Source of the DNA: JACMNW01 sp031413495
GTDB taxonomy: Bacteria > Pseudomonadota > Alphaproteobacteria > Rhodobacterales > Rhodobacteraceae
Reading direction: 5' to 3'
Assembly (NCBI GenBank): GCA_031413495.1
Contig: JANOFE010000134.1
Span: forward strand, 1-22,670
DNA length: 22,670 nucleotides
Shown: positions 1 through 6,989 of the stretch, in pieces
How the letters are laid out: each line of letters starts with the position of its first letter
Position numbering within the stretch: position 1 is the stretch's first letter
Notes under the pieces: model-generated
Told to the model about the DNA's origin: nothing
Database searches by the model: none
Seen by the model: only the letters and a program-made list of their open reading frames with translations
Made by a program: the position numbers and the translations under genes

Positions 1-1
1 T

Positions 2-430
2 GTGGGACATGACGCAAGCCTTGGCAACCGGGTGATCCTTGCCAATCAGGTGGCCATCGCGGGTCACTGTGTTATTGGGGATGATGTGATCATCGGCGGG
101 TTGTCCGGCATTCACCAGTTTGTCCGCATCGGGCGCGGCGCCATCATCGGGGCGGTCACGATGGTGACCAATGATGTGGTGCCATTCGGTCTTGTGCAGG
201 GTCCGCGCGGCGACCTTGATGGGCTGAACCTTGTCGGGCTGAAACGCCGCGGCGTTGACCGCGCCGATATCACCGCCATGCGGGCGGCCTACCAGATGCT
301 GGCGCAAGGCGAGGGCACCTTTCTGGACCGCGCCCGCCGGCTGGCCGACGAATCCGAATCTGCCTATGTGCGTGAGATGACAGATTTCATTCTTGCCGCA
401 TCGGACCGCTCATTCCTGACACCCAAATGA
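2..430 (+). CDS. lpxA: Acyl-[ACP]--UDP-N-acetylglucosamine O-acyltransferase, 5'-truncated
   Basis: LpxA transfers a 3-hydroxyacyl chain from acyl carrier protein to UDP-GlcNAc, the first step of lipid A synthesis, in the cytoplasm. Only the C-terminal 142 residues are in the window. The true start lies off the left edge, and the GTG at position 2 is an internal valine codon. The visible part has the hexapeptide left-handed beta-helix (ILANQ, AIAGH, VIGDD, IIGGL, HQFVRIG) and the C-terminal helical domain beginning at GLKRRG. The His at 8-10, in GHD, aligns by family memory with the catalytic His of the E. coli enzyme. The stop overlaps the lpxI start (ATGA at 427-430), so the genes are probably translationally coupled. 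Confidence 0.95.
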   Translation: MGHDASLGNRVILANQVAIAGHCVIGDDVIIGGLSGIHQFVRIGRGAIIGAVTMVTNDVVPFGLVQGPRGDLDGLNLVGLKRRGVDRADITAMRAAYQMLAQGEGTFLDRARRLADESESAYVREMTDFILAASDRSFLTPK

Positions 431-1239
431 CGCGGGTGGCCCTGATCGCCGGGCGCGGTGCGTTGCCTGCGGCCTTGGTGGCAGAGATGCCAATCCCCCC
501 CTTGATCTGTGCGATGGACGGCTTTTCGCCGGATAGCGTGACCGTTGATCAGGTGTTTCGGGTCGAACGCCTCGCGCTGTTTCTGCGCTGGCTGGAAGAT
601 CAGGCTGTTTCCCGCGTCGTCTTTGCGGGAGCCGTTCAACGCCCAAGGCTGGACCCATCGCTGTTTGATCCGCACACGGCGCAAATGGTGCCGCGCCTGA
701 TGGCCGCCATGCAGGCGGGCGATGACGCCACGTTGCGGGCTGTGGTGGCAATTTTTGAGGAAGCAGGTTTTACGGTGGTTGGGGTTGGCGATATTGCCCC
801 TACGCTTGTGCCGGGCGCCGGACTGCTGACAGGCCAGACATCTGCAATCGACGACCAAGACGCAACACGCGCTGCGGCCATTGTTTTGGCGCTTGGCAGT
901 GTTGATGTGGGGCAGGGCGCGGTCGTGCAACAAGGCCTGTGTCTGGCGGTCGAAGCCTTGCCCGGAACCGACCAGATGCTGGCTTCGGTTGCTCACCTGT
1001 CAAATACCTTGCGACCCGATCCGTCACGCGGCAAGGGCGTTTTCTACAAGGCCCCGAAACCGGGGCAGGATTTGCGTATAGATTTGCCCACGCTCGGCGT
1101 GCAAACGGTGGAACGCGCCGCTGCCGCTGGCTTGGCTGGCATTGCGTGGCAGGCAGGCGGTGTCATCTGCCTTGATCTGCCCGCCATGATCGCCACAGCT
1201 GAGGCCGCTGGCCTGTTTCTTTGGTCGCGCTGCCCATGA
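427..1239 (+). CDS. lpxI: UDP-2,3-diacylglucosamine pyrophosphatase LpxI (DUF1009 family)
   Basis: LpxI hydrolyses UDP-2,3-diacylglucosamine to lipid X and UMP. It replaces the unrelated LpxH of gammaproteobacteria in most alphaproteobacteria. The 270-residue product is family-typical: an N-terminal domain opening VALIAGRGALP and a C-terminal domain with AVEALPGTDQML (around 175-185) and GQDLRIDLPTLG (213-224). Asp219 in that last motif probably corresponds to the catalytic Asp described for Caulobacter LpxI, which is my inference from the conserved context. The gene lies between lpxA and lpxB, as expected, and overlaps both by ATGA (427-430 and 1236-1239). No shine-dalgarno sequence is needed if translation is coupled. 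Confidence 0.93.
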   Translation: MTRVALIAGRGALPAALVAEMPIPPLICAMDGFSPDSVTVDQVFRVERLALFLRWLEDQAVSRVVFAGAVQRPRLDPSLFDPHTAQMVPRLMAAMQAGDDATLRAVVAIFEEAGFTVVGVGDIAPTLVPGAGLLTGQTSAIDDQDATRAAAIVLALGSVDVGQGAVVQQGLCLAVEALPGTDQMLASVAHLSNTLRPDPSRGKGVFYKAPKPGQDLRIDLPTLGVQTVERAAAAGLAGIAWQAGGVICLDLPAMIATAEAAGLFLWSRCP

Positions 1240-2345
1240 AACTGTTCCTCATCGCGGGCGAACCTTCCGGGGATCGCTTGGGTGCAGCCTTGATGGCAGG
1301 CCTGAAATCGCTGATCCCGGGTCTGGAACTTGCGGGCATCGGTGGTCCCTTGATGCAGGCAATGGGTATGCATAGCCTGTTCCCGATGGACGAGCTGTCG
1401 GTGATGGGCATTGCCGAGGTGCTGCCGAAATATCTGCACCTGAAACGCCGGATTGCCGAGGCCGCTGCCGCGGCACTTACCTTTGGTCCTGCTGCCCTGA
1501 TCACCATCGACAGCCCCGATTTTTGCCTGCGCGTGGCCGCAATCGTGAAACAATCGCAACCGCGTTTGCGCACGATCCACTACGTCGCCCCGTCCGTTTG
1601 GGCTTGGCGTCCAGGCCGCGCTGCCAAAATGGCCCGCGTGATTAATCATGTGCTGGCCCTGCTGCCGTTTGAGCCGCCCTATATGGCCGCCGCCGGCATG
1701 AGCTGCGATTTTGTGGGCCACCCGGTTGTGTCAGACATCCCCACCCCAAGCAGCAAACCCGCCTTTGGCGACAGCCCGCTGATCCTGGCACTACCTGGCT
1801 CGCGGCGCGGTGAGGTGACCCGCCTTGCCCCGGTGTTCGGCCAAACCATGGCGGCGGTTTTGGCGCGCTATCCCAAAGCCCGCGTTGTGTTGCCGACATT
1901 GGCCGCGATCGCCCCCTTGGTGACGCAGCTGACCAAACCTTGGCCCCTGCAACCGCAGATCATCACCGATGCCGCGGAAAAGCGCACCGCCTTTGCGACT
2001 GCCAATGCAGCACTTGCCGCCTCAGGCACCGTGTCACTGGAACTCGCGGCCCACGGCTGCCCGATGGTCATAGCCTATGACATGCACCCGGTTACCCTTT
2101 GGCTGATGCAGCGGATGGCAAAGATCGACACGGTTACACTGGTCAATCTGGTATCAGAAACCCGCGTGATCCCTGAATTCATTGGTAAGAACTGCCGCGC
2201 TGATCTGATCGCCCCTGCCTTGCTTGGCGTTCTGGACGACCCGATGCGCCAATCGCAGGCGATGCAAGTCACGATGGACCGCCTTGGCCGTGGCGGCGAA
2301 GACCCAGGCCTGCGTGCAGCAAGGTCCGTTGTAGCACACCTCTGA
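1236..2345 (+). CDS. lpxB: Lipid-A-disaccharide synthase
   Basis: LpxB (glycosyltransferase family 19) condenses UDP-2,3-diacylglucosamine with lipid X to give the lipid A disaccharide at the inner face of the cytoplasmic membrane. The N-terminus MKLFLIAGEPSGDRLG is diagnostic, followed by ELAGIGGPLMQ, YVAPSVWAWRPGRA (substrate-binding region) and LALPGSRRGEV. Near the C-terminus, ALAASGTVSLELA and P-x-V-x-AY are also typical. The length is 369 residues, slightly short of the E. coli protein. I chose ATG 1236, which overlaps the lpxI stop, rather than the upstream in-frame codon at 1221, because the family begins MKxFLIAGE. It is the last gene of the lpxA-lpxI-lpxB run and is convergent with mnmA. 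Confidence 0.96.
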   Translation: MKLFLIAGEPSGDRLGAALMAGLKSLIPGLELAGIGGPLMQAMGMHSLFPMDELSVMGIAEVLPKYLHLKRRIAEAAAAALTFGPAALITIDSPDFCLRVAAIVKQSQPRLRTIHYVAPSVWAWRPGRAAKMARVINHVLALLPFEPPYMAAAGMSCDFVGHPVVSDIPTPSSKPAFGDSPLILALPGSRRGEVTRLAPVFGQTMAAVLARYPKARVVLPTLAAIAPLVTQLTKPWPLQPQIITDAAEKRTAFATANAALAASGTVSLELAAHGCPMVIAYDMHPVTLWLMQRMAKIDTVTLVNLVSETRVIPEFIGKNCRADLIAPALLGVLDDPMRQSQAMQVTMDRLGRGGEDPGLRAARSVVAHL

Positions 2346-2346
2346 C

Positions 2347-2424
2347 GGCTTCCTTTTCGTCTAAATACTCAAGGCAGCGTTGGTCACCCGCGCAAATTTT
2401 GAGTATTTAAGCGAAAAGGAAGCC
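2347..2424. terminator. Long inverted repeat between convergent lpxB and mnmA, probable bidirectional terminator
   Basis: The arms 2347-2372 and 2399-2424 are complementary over 26 bases with two mismatches, separated by a 26-base loop. The outer stem pairs GGCTTCCTTTTCG with CGAAAAGGAAGCC. The inner part pairs TAAATACTCAA with TTGAGTATTTA. The element begins just after the lpxB stop and ends five bases before the mnmA stop, so a single hairpin could end transcription from both sides. It has no clean trailing U-run on either strand, but the arms contain T-rich stretches (TTCCTTTT). The size is larger than a simple intrinsic terminator and suggests a repeat-type element. Confidence 0.65.
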
Positions 2425-2429
2425 TGCGC

Positions 2430-3569
2430 TCAGCGGCCTTTCCAGATCCAACCGCCACCCAACACCCGGGCGTCACCGTCGCCGTAAAACACGCAAGCTT
2501 GCCCCGGTGACACACCATCTTCGGGGGACAGCAATTCTACGTCTGCCTCGGTCGCAGATATCGGGCGCAACACGGCGGGGCGGGGCGGGCGGGTTGACCG
2601 GATCCGCACAGAAACCTGCCATTCCGTGCGGCTATCAAAGGGCGCATCGCCCAGCCAGTTGATTTCGCGCAGCGGCACGCGCCGGGTGGACAGCGCTTCG
2701 CGCGGCCCAACGATGACACGTTTCAGCACAGGATCAAGCGCCACCACATACAATGGATCGCCCAAGCCGCCGATACCAAGCCCGCGCCGTTGGCCGATGG
2801 TATAGTGGATGATTCCGTTGTGCCGCCCCAAAACAGCACCCGCCATATCCACAATGTCCCCCGGATCGGCAGAACCGGGGCGCAGCTTTTCAATCACCGC
2901 CGCGTAGTTGCCATTCGGGACAAAGCAGATGTCCTGACTATCGGGTTTATCGGCCACAGGCAGGCCATAGCGCACGGCCAATGCGCGCGTTTCCGCCTTG
3001 GATTTCAGATGGCCCAACGGAAAGCGCAGATAGTCCAACTGTTCCGCCGTGGTGGAAAACAGGAAATAGCTTTGATCGCGCGCCGCATCGGCAGCAGCGT
3101 GCAATTCAGGCCCGTGCAAGCCCATTTTGCGCTGAATGTAATGCCCGGTCGCCATGCAATCGGCATCAAGGTCTTTTGCCGTGGCCAGCAAATCCTTGAA
3201 CTTCACCCGTTCATTGCACCGAATGCAGGGCACTGGCGTTGCCCCTGCAAGATAGGCATCGGCGAATTCCTCGATCACGGCGTCACGAAAGGTGTTTTCA
3301 TAATCCAGCACATAATGCGCAAAGCCCATGGTTTCGGCCACGCGCCGCGCATCGTGAATATCCCGCCCCGCACAGCACGCGCCCTTTTTCGCCAGTGCCG
3401 CCCCATGATCATAAAGCTGCAAGGTGACGCCGACCACGTCATAGCCTTCTTCTGCGAGTTGCGCTGCCACAACCGAACTGTCCACGCCACCCGACATCGC
3501 AACAACGACCCGCGTGTCCTGCGGGGCCTTGACAAAGCCAAGTGAATTGAGCGGATGATCTAGCGACAT
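2430..3569 (-). CDS. mnmA: tRNA-specific 2-thiouridylase MnmA
   Basis: MnmA thiolates U34 of tRNA-Lys, -Glu and -Gln in the cytoplasm, using ATP and sulfur passed from a cysteine desulfurase relay. The 379-residue product has the PP-loop ATP pyrophosphatase motif SGGVDSS at 26-32. It also has CIRCNERVKF, where Cys118 is the probable nucleophile, and DICFVPNGNY, where Cys215 is the second catalytic cysteine. GQRRGLGIGG and the C-terminal beta-barrel follow. The N-terminal extension of about 20 residues before the PP-loop is common in alphaproteobacteria. The start ATG at 3569 has no recognisable ribosome-binding site (the upstream bases are C-rich on the coding strand). The gene is convergent with lpxB and divergent from sciP. 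Confidence 0.96.
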   Translation of the reverse strand: MSLDHPLNSLGFVKAPQDTRVVVAMSGGVDSSVVAAQLAEEGYDVVGVTLQLYDHGAALAKKGACCAGRDIHDARRVAETMGFAHYVLDYENTFRDAVIEEFADAYLAGATPVPCIRCNERVKFKDLLATAKDLDADCMATGHYIQRKMGLHGPELHAAADAARDQSYFLFSTTAEQLDYLRFPLGHLKSKAETRALAVRYGLPVADKPDSQDICFVPNGNYAAVIEKLRPGSADPGDIVDMAGAVLGRHNGIIHYTIGQRRGLGIGGLGDPLYVVALDPVLKRVIVGPREALSTRRVPLREINWLGDAPFDSRTEWQVSVRIRSTRPPRPAVLRPISATEADVELLSPEDGVSPGQACVFYGDGDARVLGGGWIWKGR

Positions 3570-3700
3570 TTTGGGGGCTTTAACGCATTAAGGCAGATTT
3601 GCACCGCAATATATGAAAATGCGCCGCACTCTCAACCCCTCGTTTTTACCGATGCTTAAGCCTGTTGCGTCATTCTGCCCCAAAGAATGAGGAGCAACCC

Positions 3701-3979
3701 ATGTATCTTAAACGCGTCGATGGGCCGCGCCAGATCACTTTGCCAGATGGCACTGTGCTTAGCCGTGCCGATTTACCCCCTCCGGAAACCCGCCGCTGGG
3801 TGGCCAGCCGCAAGGCAATTGTCGTAAAAGCCGTGATTTATGGCCTGATAACCGTGGCGGATGCTTTGGAACGCTATGCTTTGTCCGACGAAGAGTTCGC
3901 GCTTTGGCGGGCGGCTGTCGAAGTTCATGGCGACAAAGCGTTAAAAGTCACAACTTTGCAGAAATATAGACAACTTTAA
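3701..3979 (+). CDS. sciP: CtrA inhibitor SciP (DUF1153 family)
   Basis: SciP is a small DNA-binding protein, known from Caulobacter, that represses CtrA-activated promoters after cell division. The 92-residue product matches the family from end to end: MYLKRVDGPRQITLPDG, then PPPETRRWVASRKAIVVKAV (about 27-47), ALERYALSDEEF (helix-turn-helix region) and ALKVTTLQKYRQL. I chose ATG 3701 because GAGGAG lies at 3689-3694 with six bases of spacing. The in-frame TTG at 3665 would add 12 residues that lie in the leader. The gene stands 101 bases upstream of ctrA on the same strand, so the regulator and its inhibitor are neighbours. Confidence 0.93.
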   Translation: MYLKRVDGPRQITLPDGTVLSRADLPPPETRRWVASRKAIVVKAVIYGLITVADALERYALSDEEFALWRAAVEVHGDKALKVTTLQKYRQL

Positions 3980-3984
3980 GTTGT
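3970..3984. repeat. 15-bp palindrome across the sciP stop codon
   Basis: ACAACTTTAAGTTGT is a perfect palindrome around a single central T and covers the TAA stop of sciP. It runs into TTTTT at 3984-3988, so it could form a short AU-rich stem (6 bp, 3-base loop) acting as a weak terminator or transcript end. As DNA it could instead be a protein-binding site upstream of ctrA. The stem is too weak for a confident terminator call. Confidence 0.4.
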
Positions 3985-4006
3985 TTTTGTTTGGTCTTCT
4001 ACATCG

Positions 4007-4025
4007 GTAACGCGCGGTTAACCAT
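4007..4025 (+). promoter_or_regulatory. Candidate CtrA-binding site in the ctrA promoter
   Basis: GTAACGCGCGGTTAACCAT matches the alphaproteobacterial CtrA box TTAA-N7-TTAAC with one mismatch in the first half-site (GTAA). The second half, TTAACCAT, is the strongly conserved half-site. It lies 56-74 bases upstream of the ctrA start, and a second TTAA occurs at 4044-4047. A weak -10-like TATCGT at 4039-4044 would place the box at the -35 region, as in CtrA-activated promoters. Autoregulation is therefore inferred, not shown. I saw no GANTC (CcrM) site in the 3980-4080 interval. Confidence 0.6.
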
Positions 4026-4080
4026 TGTCCCCCAACACTATCGTTAATGAACACCCCACCGAAGCGGAGATTGACCCCAG

Positions 4081-4794
4081 ATGCGTATTTTACTTGTAGA
4101 AGATGATCCGACCACCTCGCGCAGCATTGAATTGATGCTGACCCATGCTAATTTAAATGTCTATTGTACCGATCTTGGCGAAGACGGCGTCGATCTGGCA
4201 AAACTTTATGATTATGACCTGATCTTGCTGGACCTGAACCTGCCGGACATGAGCGGGCATGAGGTGTTGCGCCAGTTGCGGCTGGCAAAGGTAGAAACGC
4301 CGATCCTTATCCTGTCGGGGTCTGACGATACCGACAACAAGCTGAAGGGTTTCGGCTTTGGTGCGGATGATTACATGACCAAACCCTTCCACCGCGAAGA
4401 ACTGGTTGCCCGCATTCACGCCATCATCCGCCGGTCCAAAGGCCACGCGCAATCGGTGATTAAGACCGGCACGGTGAACGTCAATCTTGACGCGAAAACC
4501 GTTGATGTCGAAGGTAAGACCGTGCATCTGACCGGCAAAGAATACCAGATGCTGGAACTGCTTAGCCTGCGCAAGGGTACGACGCTGACCAAGGAAATGT
4601 TCCTGAACCATCTTTACGGCGGCATGGACGAGCCGGAATTGAAAATCATCGACGTGTTTATCTGCAAATTGCGCAAGAAACTGGCAGAGGCGACGGCGGG
4701 TGCCAATTACATCGAAACCGTCTGGGGCCGTGGTTACGTCCTGCGCGAACCGCTGCCGCTTGAGGCGCAACGCCGATATGCCGCGTCTGCCTGA
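4081..4794 (+). CDS. ctrA: Cell-cycle response regulator CtrA
   Basis: CtrA is an OmpR-family response regulator. In Caulobacter it blocks replication initiation and drives cell-cycle genes, while in Rhodobacterales it mainly controls motility, gene transfer agent and related traits. The receiver domain spans 1-115, with the acidic pocket at EDD (7-9), phospho-acceptor Asp51 in LLDLNLPDMSG and Lys in DDYMTKPFH. The linker and winged-helix domain contain SKGHAQSVIKTG, HLTGKEYQMLELLSLRKGTTLTKEM and ELKIIDVFICKLRKKL, which are nearly invariant in the family. The length is 237 residues against 231 in Caulobacter. The C-terminus ends in Ser-Ala rather than Ala-Ala. GGAG at 4066-4069 is the ribosome-binding site. 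It is preceded by sciP and followed after 65 bases by ligA. Confidence 0.97.
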   Translation: MRILLVEDDPTTSRSIELMLTHANLNVYCTDLGEDGVDLAKLYDYDLILLDLNLPDMSGHEVLRQLRLAKVETPILILSGSDDTDNKLKGFGFGADDYMTKPFHREELVARIHAIIRRSKGHAQSVIKTGTVNVNLDAKTVDVEGKTVHLTGKEYQMLELLSLRKGTTLTKEMFLNHLYGGMDEPELKIIDVFICKLRKKLAEATAGANYIETVWGRGYVLREPLPLEAQRRYAASA

Positions 4795-4859
4795 CGAAGG
4801 CCCCCTAGACCTTATCCCAACTGCCGCCTAAACCTTAGGTATTCTTGGTGAGGGCGGCG

Positions 4860-6989
4860 ATGACCAACGGTGTATTGGCAAAGGATTTAACCCCTGCACA
4901 AGCGCGCGCCGAACGCGCGCGCTTGGCCACTCTGATTGCCGATGCAAACCGTGCCTACCACGGCGAAGATGCTCCGGATTTGTCCGACGCAGATTTTGAC
5001 GCATTGAAACGCCGAAACGCTGACATCGAGGCACGCTTTCCTGCCCTTAAGCGCATTGACAGCCCGTCAGATAAGGTGGGGTCTGCCGCGTCTGACGGGT
5101 TTGGCAAGATCAGGCACGATGTGCGGATGCTAAGTTTGGAAAACGCTTTCGACGCCGTTGATATCACCGATTTTGATGACCGTGTCCGCAAGTTTCTGGG
5201 CCTGTCCGGTGCCGTGTCCTACACCGCAGAGCCCAAGATTGATGGTCTTTCGCTTAGCCTGCGCTATGTAAACAGCAAACTGACCCAAGCCGCCACACGC
5301 GGCGATGGCGAGGTCGGCGAGAATGTCACCGAAAACGCTCGCACCATTGCCGATATTCCGCAGCAGTTGCAGGGGGAAAACATTCCCTCACTTATGGATA
5401 TTCGCGGCGAAGTGTACATGTCCCACGCCGATTTTGCCGCCCTGAACGCGCGCGGGCTTGCCAACGGCGAGAAAACCTTTGCCAACCCCCGCAACGCCGC
5501 CGCTGGATCACTGCGCCAATTGGATGCAGGTATCACCGCATCCCGCCCGCTAAGATTTTTCGCCTATGCGTGGGGGGCGCTATCCGACCCGCTGGCAAAA
5601 ACGCAGTTCGGCGCGATCCAGCGCCTCACTACCCTAGGCTTTCAAACCAACCCGCTGACCACCCTATGCGATAGCCCGGATGCCATGCTGGAACACTACC
5701 GTCGCATCGAATCCCAACGCAGCACCCTTGGCTATGATATCGACGGCGTGGTCTACAAGGTCGATGATCTGGCGTTGCAGTCGCGCCTTGGATTTCGCTC
5801 CAACACCCCCCGCTGGGCCATTGCGCATAAATTCCCTGCAGAACTGGCCTGGACGCGGTTAGAATCCATCGACATTCAGGTCGGGCGAACGGGCGCTTTG
5901 TCCCCCGTGGCGCGGCTGAAACCCGTCACCGTTGGCGGCGTCGTTGTCTCCAACGCCACTTTGCATAACGAAGATTACATCCAAGGGCGCGACTCAAAAG
6001 GCAATCCCATCCGCGAAGGCCGTGATATCCGCGTCGGCGATTGGGTACAGGTCTACCGCGCGGGCGACGTGATCCCCAAAATCGCTGATGTCGATCTGGC
6101 GCAGCGCCCCGCCACGGCCCAACCCTACCAATTCCCCGACCTTTGCCCCGATTGCGGATCGCCCGCCATTCGCGAACCGGGCGATGCCGTGCGCCGTTGC
6201 ACCGGGGGCTTGATCTGCCCTGCGCAAGCTGTTGAACGCCTGAAACACTTCGTCGCGCGCGGCGCGTTTGATATCGAAGGTCTGGGTGCCAAACAGGTTG
6301 AGGCGTTTTTCAATGATGCTGACCTGCCCATCAAAGCCCCCGCCGATATTTTCACCTTGCAGGCCCGCGATACCGCCCAACCGCTGCGCAAGTTGAAGAA
6401 CCGTGATGGCTGGGGTGAAAGATCCACCACCAACCTGTTCGCGGCCATTGAAGACAAGCGCAAAATCCCGCTGAACCGCCTCATCTTTGCGCTCGGCATC
6501 CGCCATGTCGGCGACAGTTCAGCAAGTTTGCTTGCCAATCATTACGCCAGTTGGGCGGCGTTTGAGGCCGCAATGACCGGCGCCGAAATCGGCGATGGCC
6601 CGGAATGGCGCGATCTTACCGCCATCGACGGCGTCGGTGATGTGCTGGCCGCATCGCTTGTCACCGCCTTTCACCATCCGGCGGAACGCGCAGCGATAGA
6701 TGCGCTGGCGGCCCATCTGACCGTCCAAGACGCCGTTCAACGTGCCGCAACAGACAGCCCGGTTGCCGGTAAAACCCTTGTCTTTACCGGCACCTTGGAA
6801 AAAATGTCCCGCGCCGAGGCCAAGGCGCGTGCGGAACAGCTTGGCGCAAAAGTTGCGGGCTCTGTTTCTGCCAAAACCGATCTGGTCATCGCGGGTCCGG
6901 GGGCAGGGTCAAAGGCCAAAGCCGCCGAGGCGTTGGGTGTTGCCATCATTGATGAAGACGGCTGGCTCGCCCTGATCGGCGCGCAATGA
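4860..6989 (+). CDS. ligA: NAD-dependent DNA ligase LigA
   Basis: LigA seals nicks in duplex DNA using NAD+ and is the essential replicative ligase. The 709-residue protein has the full domain order. It has the N-terminal Ia domain, the adenylation domain with KxDG (Lys126 in EPKIDGL), and the OB fold. A zinc finger follows with Cys429, Cys432, Cys447 and Cys453, in the canonical 3-15-6 spacing. Helix-hairpin-helix repeats (for example AIDGVGDVLAASL) precede a C-terminal BRCT domain beginning near VAGKTLVFTGTLE. ATG 4860 is preferred because AGGG (4851-4854) is six bases upstream, but GTG 4848 is possible. The stop overlaps the recG start by ATGA (6986-6989). Confidence 0.97.
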   Translation: MTNGVLAKDLTPAQARAERARLATLIADANRAYHGEDAPDLSDADFDALKRRNADIEARFPALKRIDSPSDKVGSAASDGFGKIRHDVRMLSLENAFDAVDITDFDDRVRKFLGLSGAVSYTAEPKIDGLSLSLRYVNSKLTQAATRGDGEVGENVTENARTIADIPQQLQGENIPSLMDIRGEVYMSHADFAALNARGLANGEKTFANPRNAAAGSLRQLDAGITASRPLRFFAYAWGALSDPLAKTQFGAIQRLTTLGFQTNPLTTLCDSPDAMLEHYRRIESQRSTLGYDIDGVVYKVDDLALQSRLGFRSNTPRWAIAHKFPAELAWTRLESIDIQVGRTGALSPVARLKPVTVGGVVVSNATLHNEDYIQGRDSKGNPIREGRDIRVGDWVQVYRAGDVIPKIADVDLAQRPATAQPYQFPDLCPDCGSPAIREPGDAVRRCTGGLICPAQAVERLKHFVARGAFDIEGLGAKQVEAFFNDADLPIKAPADIFTLQARDTAQPLRKLKNRDGWGERSTTNLFAAIEDKRKIPLNRLIFALGIRHVGDSSASLLANHYASWAAFEAAMTGAEIGDGPEWRDLTAIDGVGDVLAASLVTAFHHPAERAAIDALAAHLTVQDAVQRAATDSPVAGKTLVFTGTLEKMSRAEAKARAEQLGAKVAGSVSAKTDLVIAGPGAGSKAKAAEALGVAIIDEDGWLALIGAQ
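4899..4925. repeat. 10-bp perfect inverted repeat inside the start of ligA
   Basis: CAAGCGCGCG at 4899-4908 pairs perfectly with CGCGCGCTTG at 4916-4925 around a seven-base loop. It lies in codons 14-22 of ligA, in the Ala/Arg/Glu-rich stretch ARAERAR. An mRNA hairpin this GC-rich near a start codon could slow translation. It may equally be a by-product of GCG/CGC codon choice. Confidence 0.45.

Noticed and set aside
3580..3591. TTAACGCATTAA between mnmA and sciP as a CtrA site
   Set aside because: The two TTAA halves are separated by four bases, not the seven of the CtrA box, so it does not fit.
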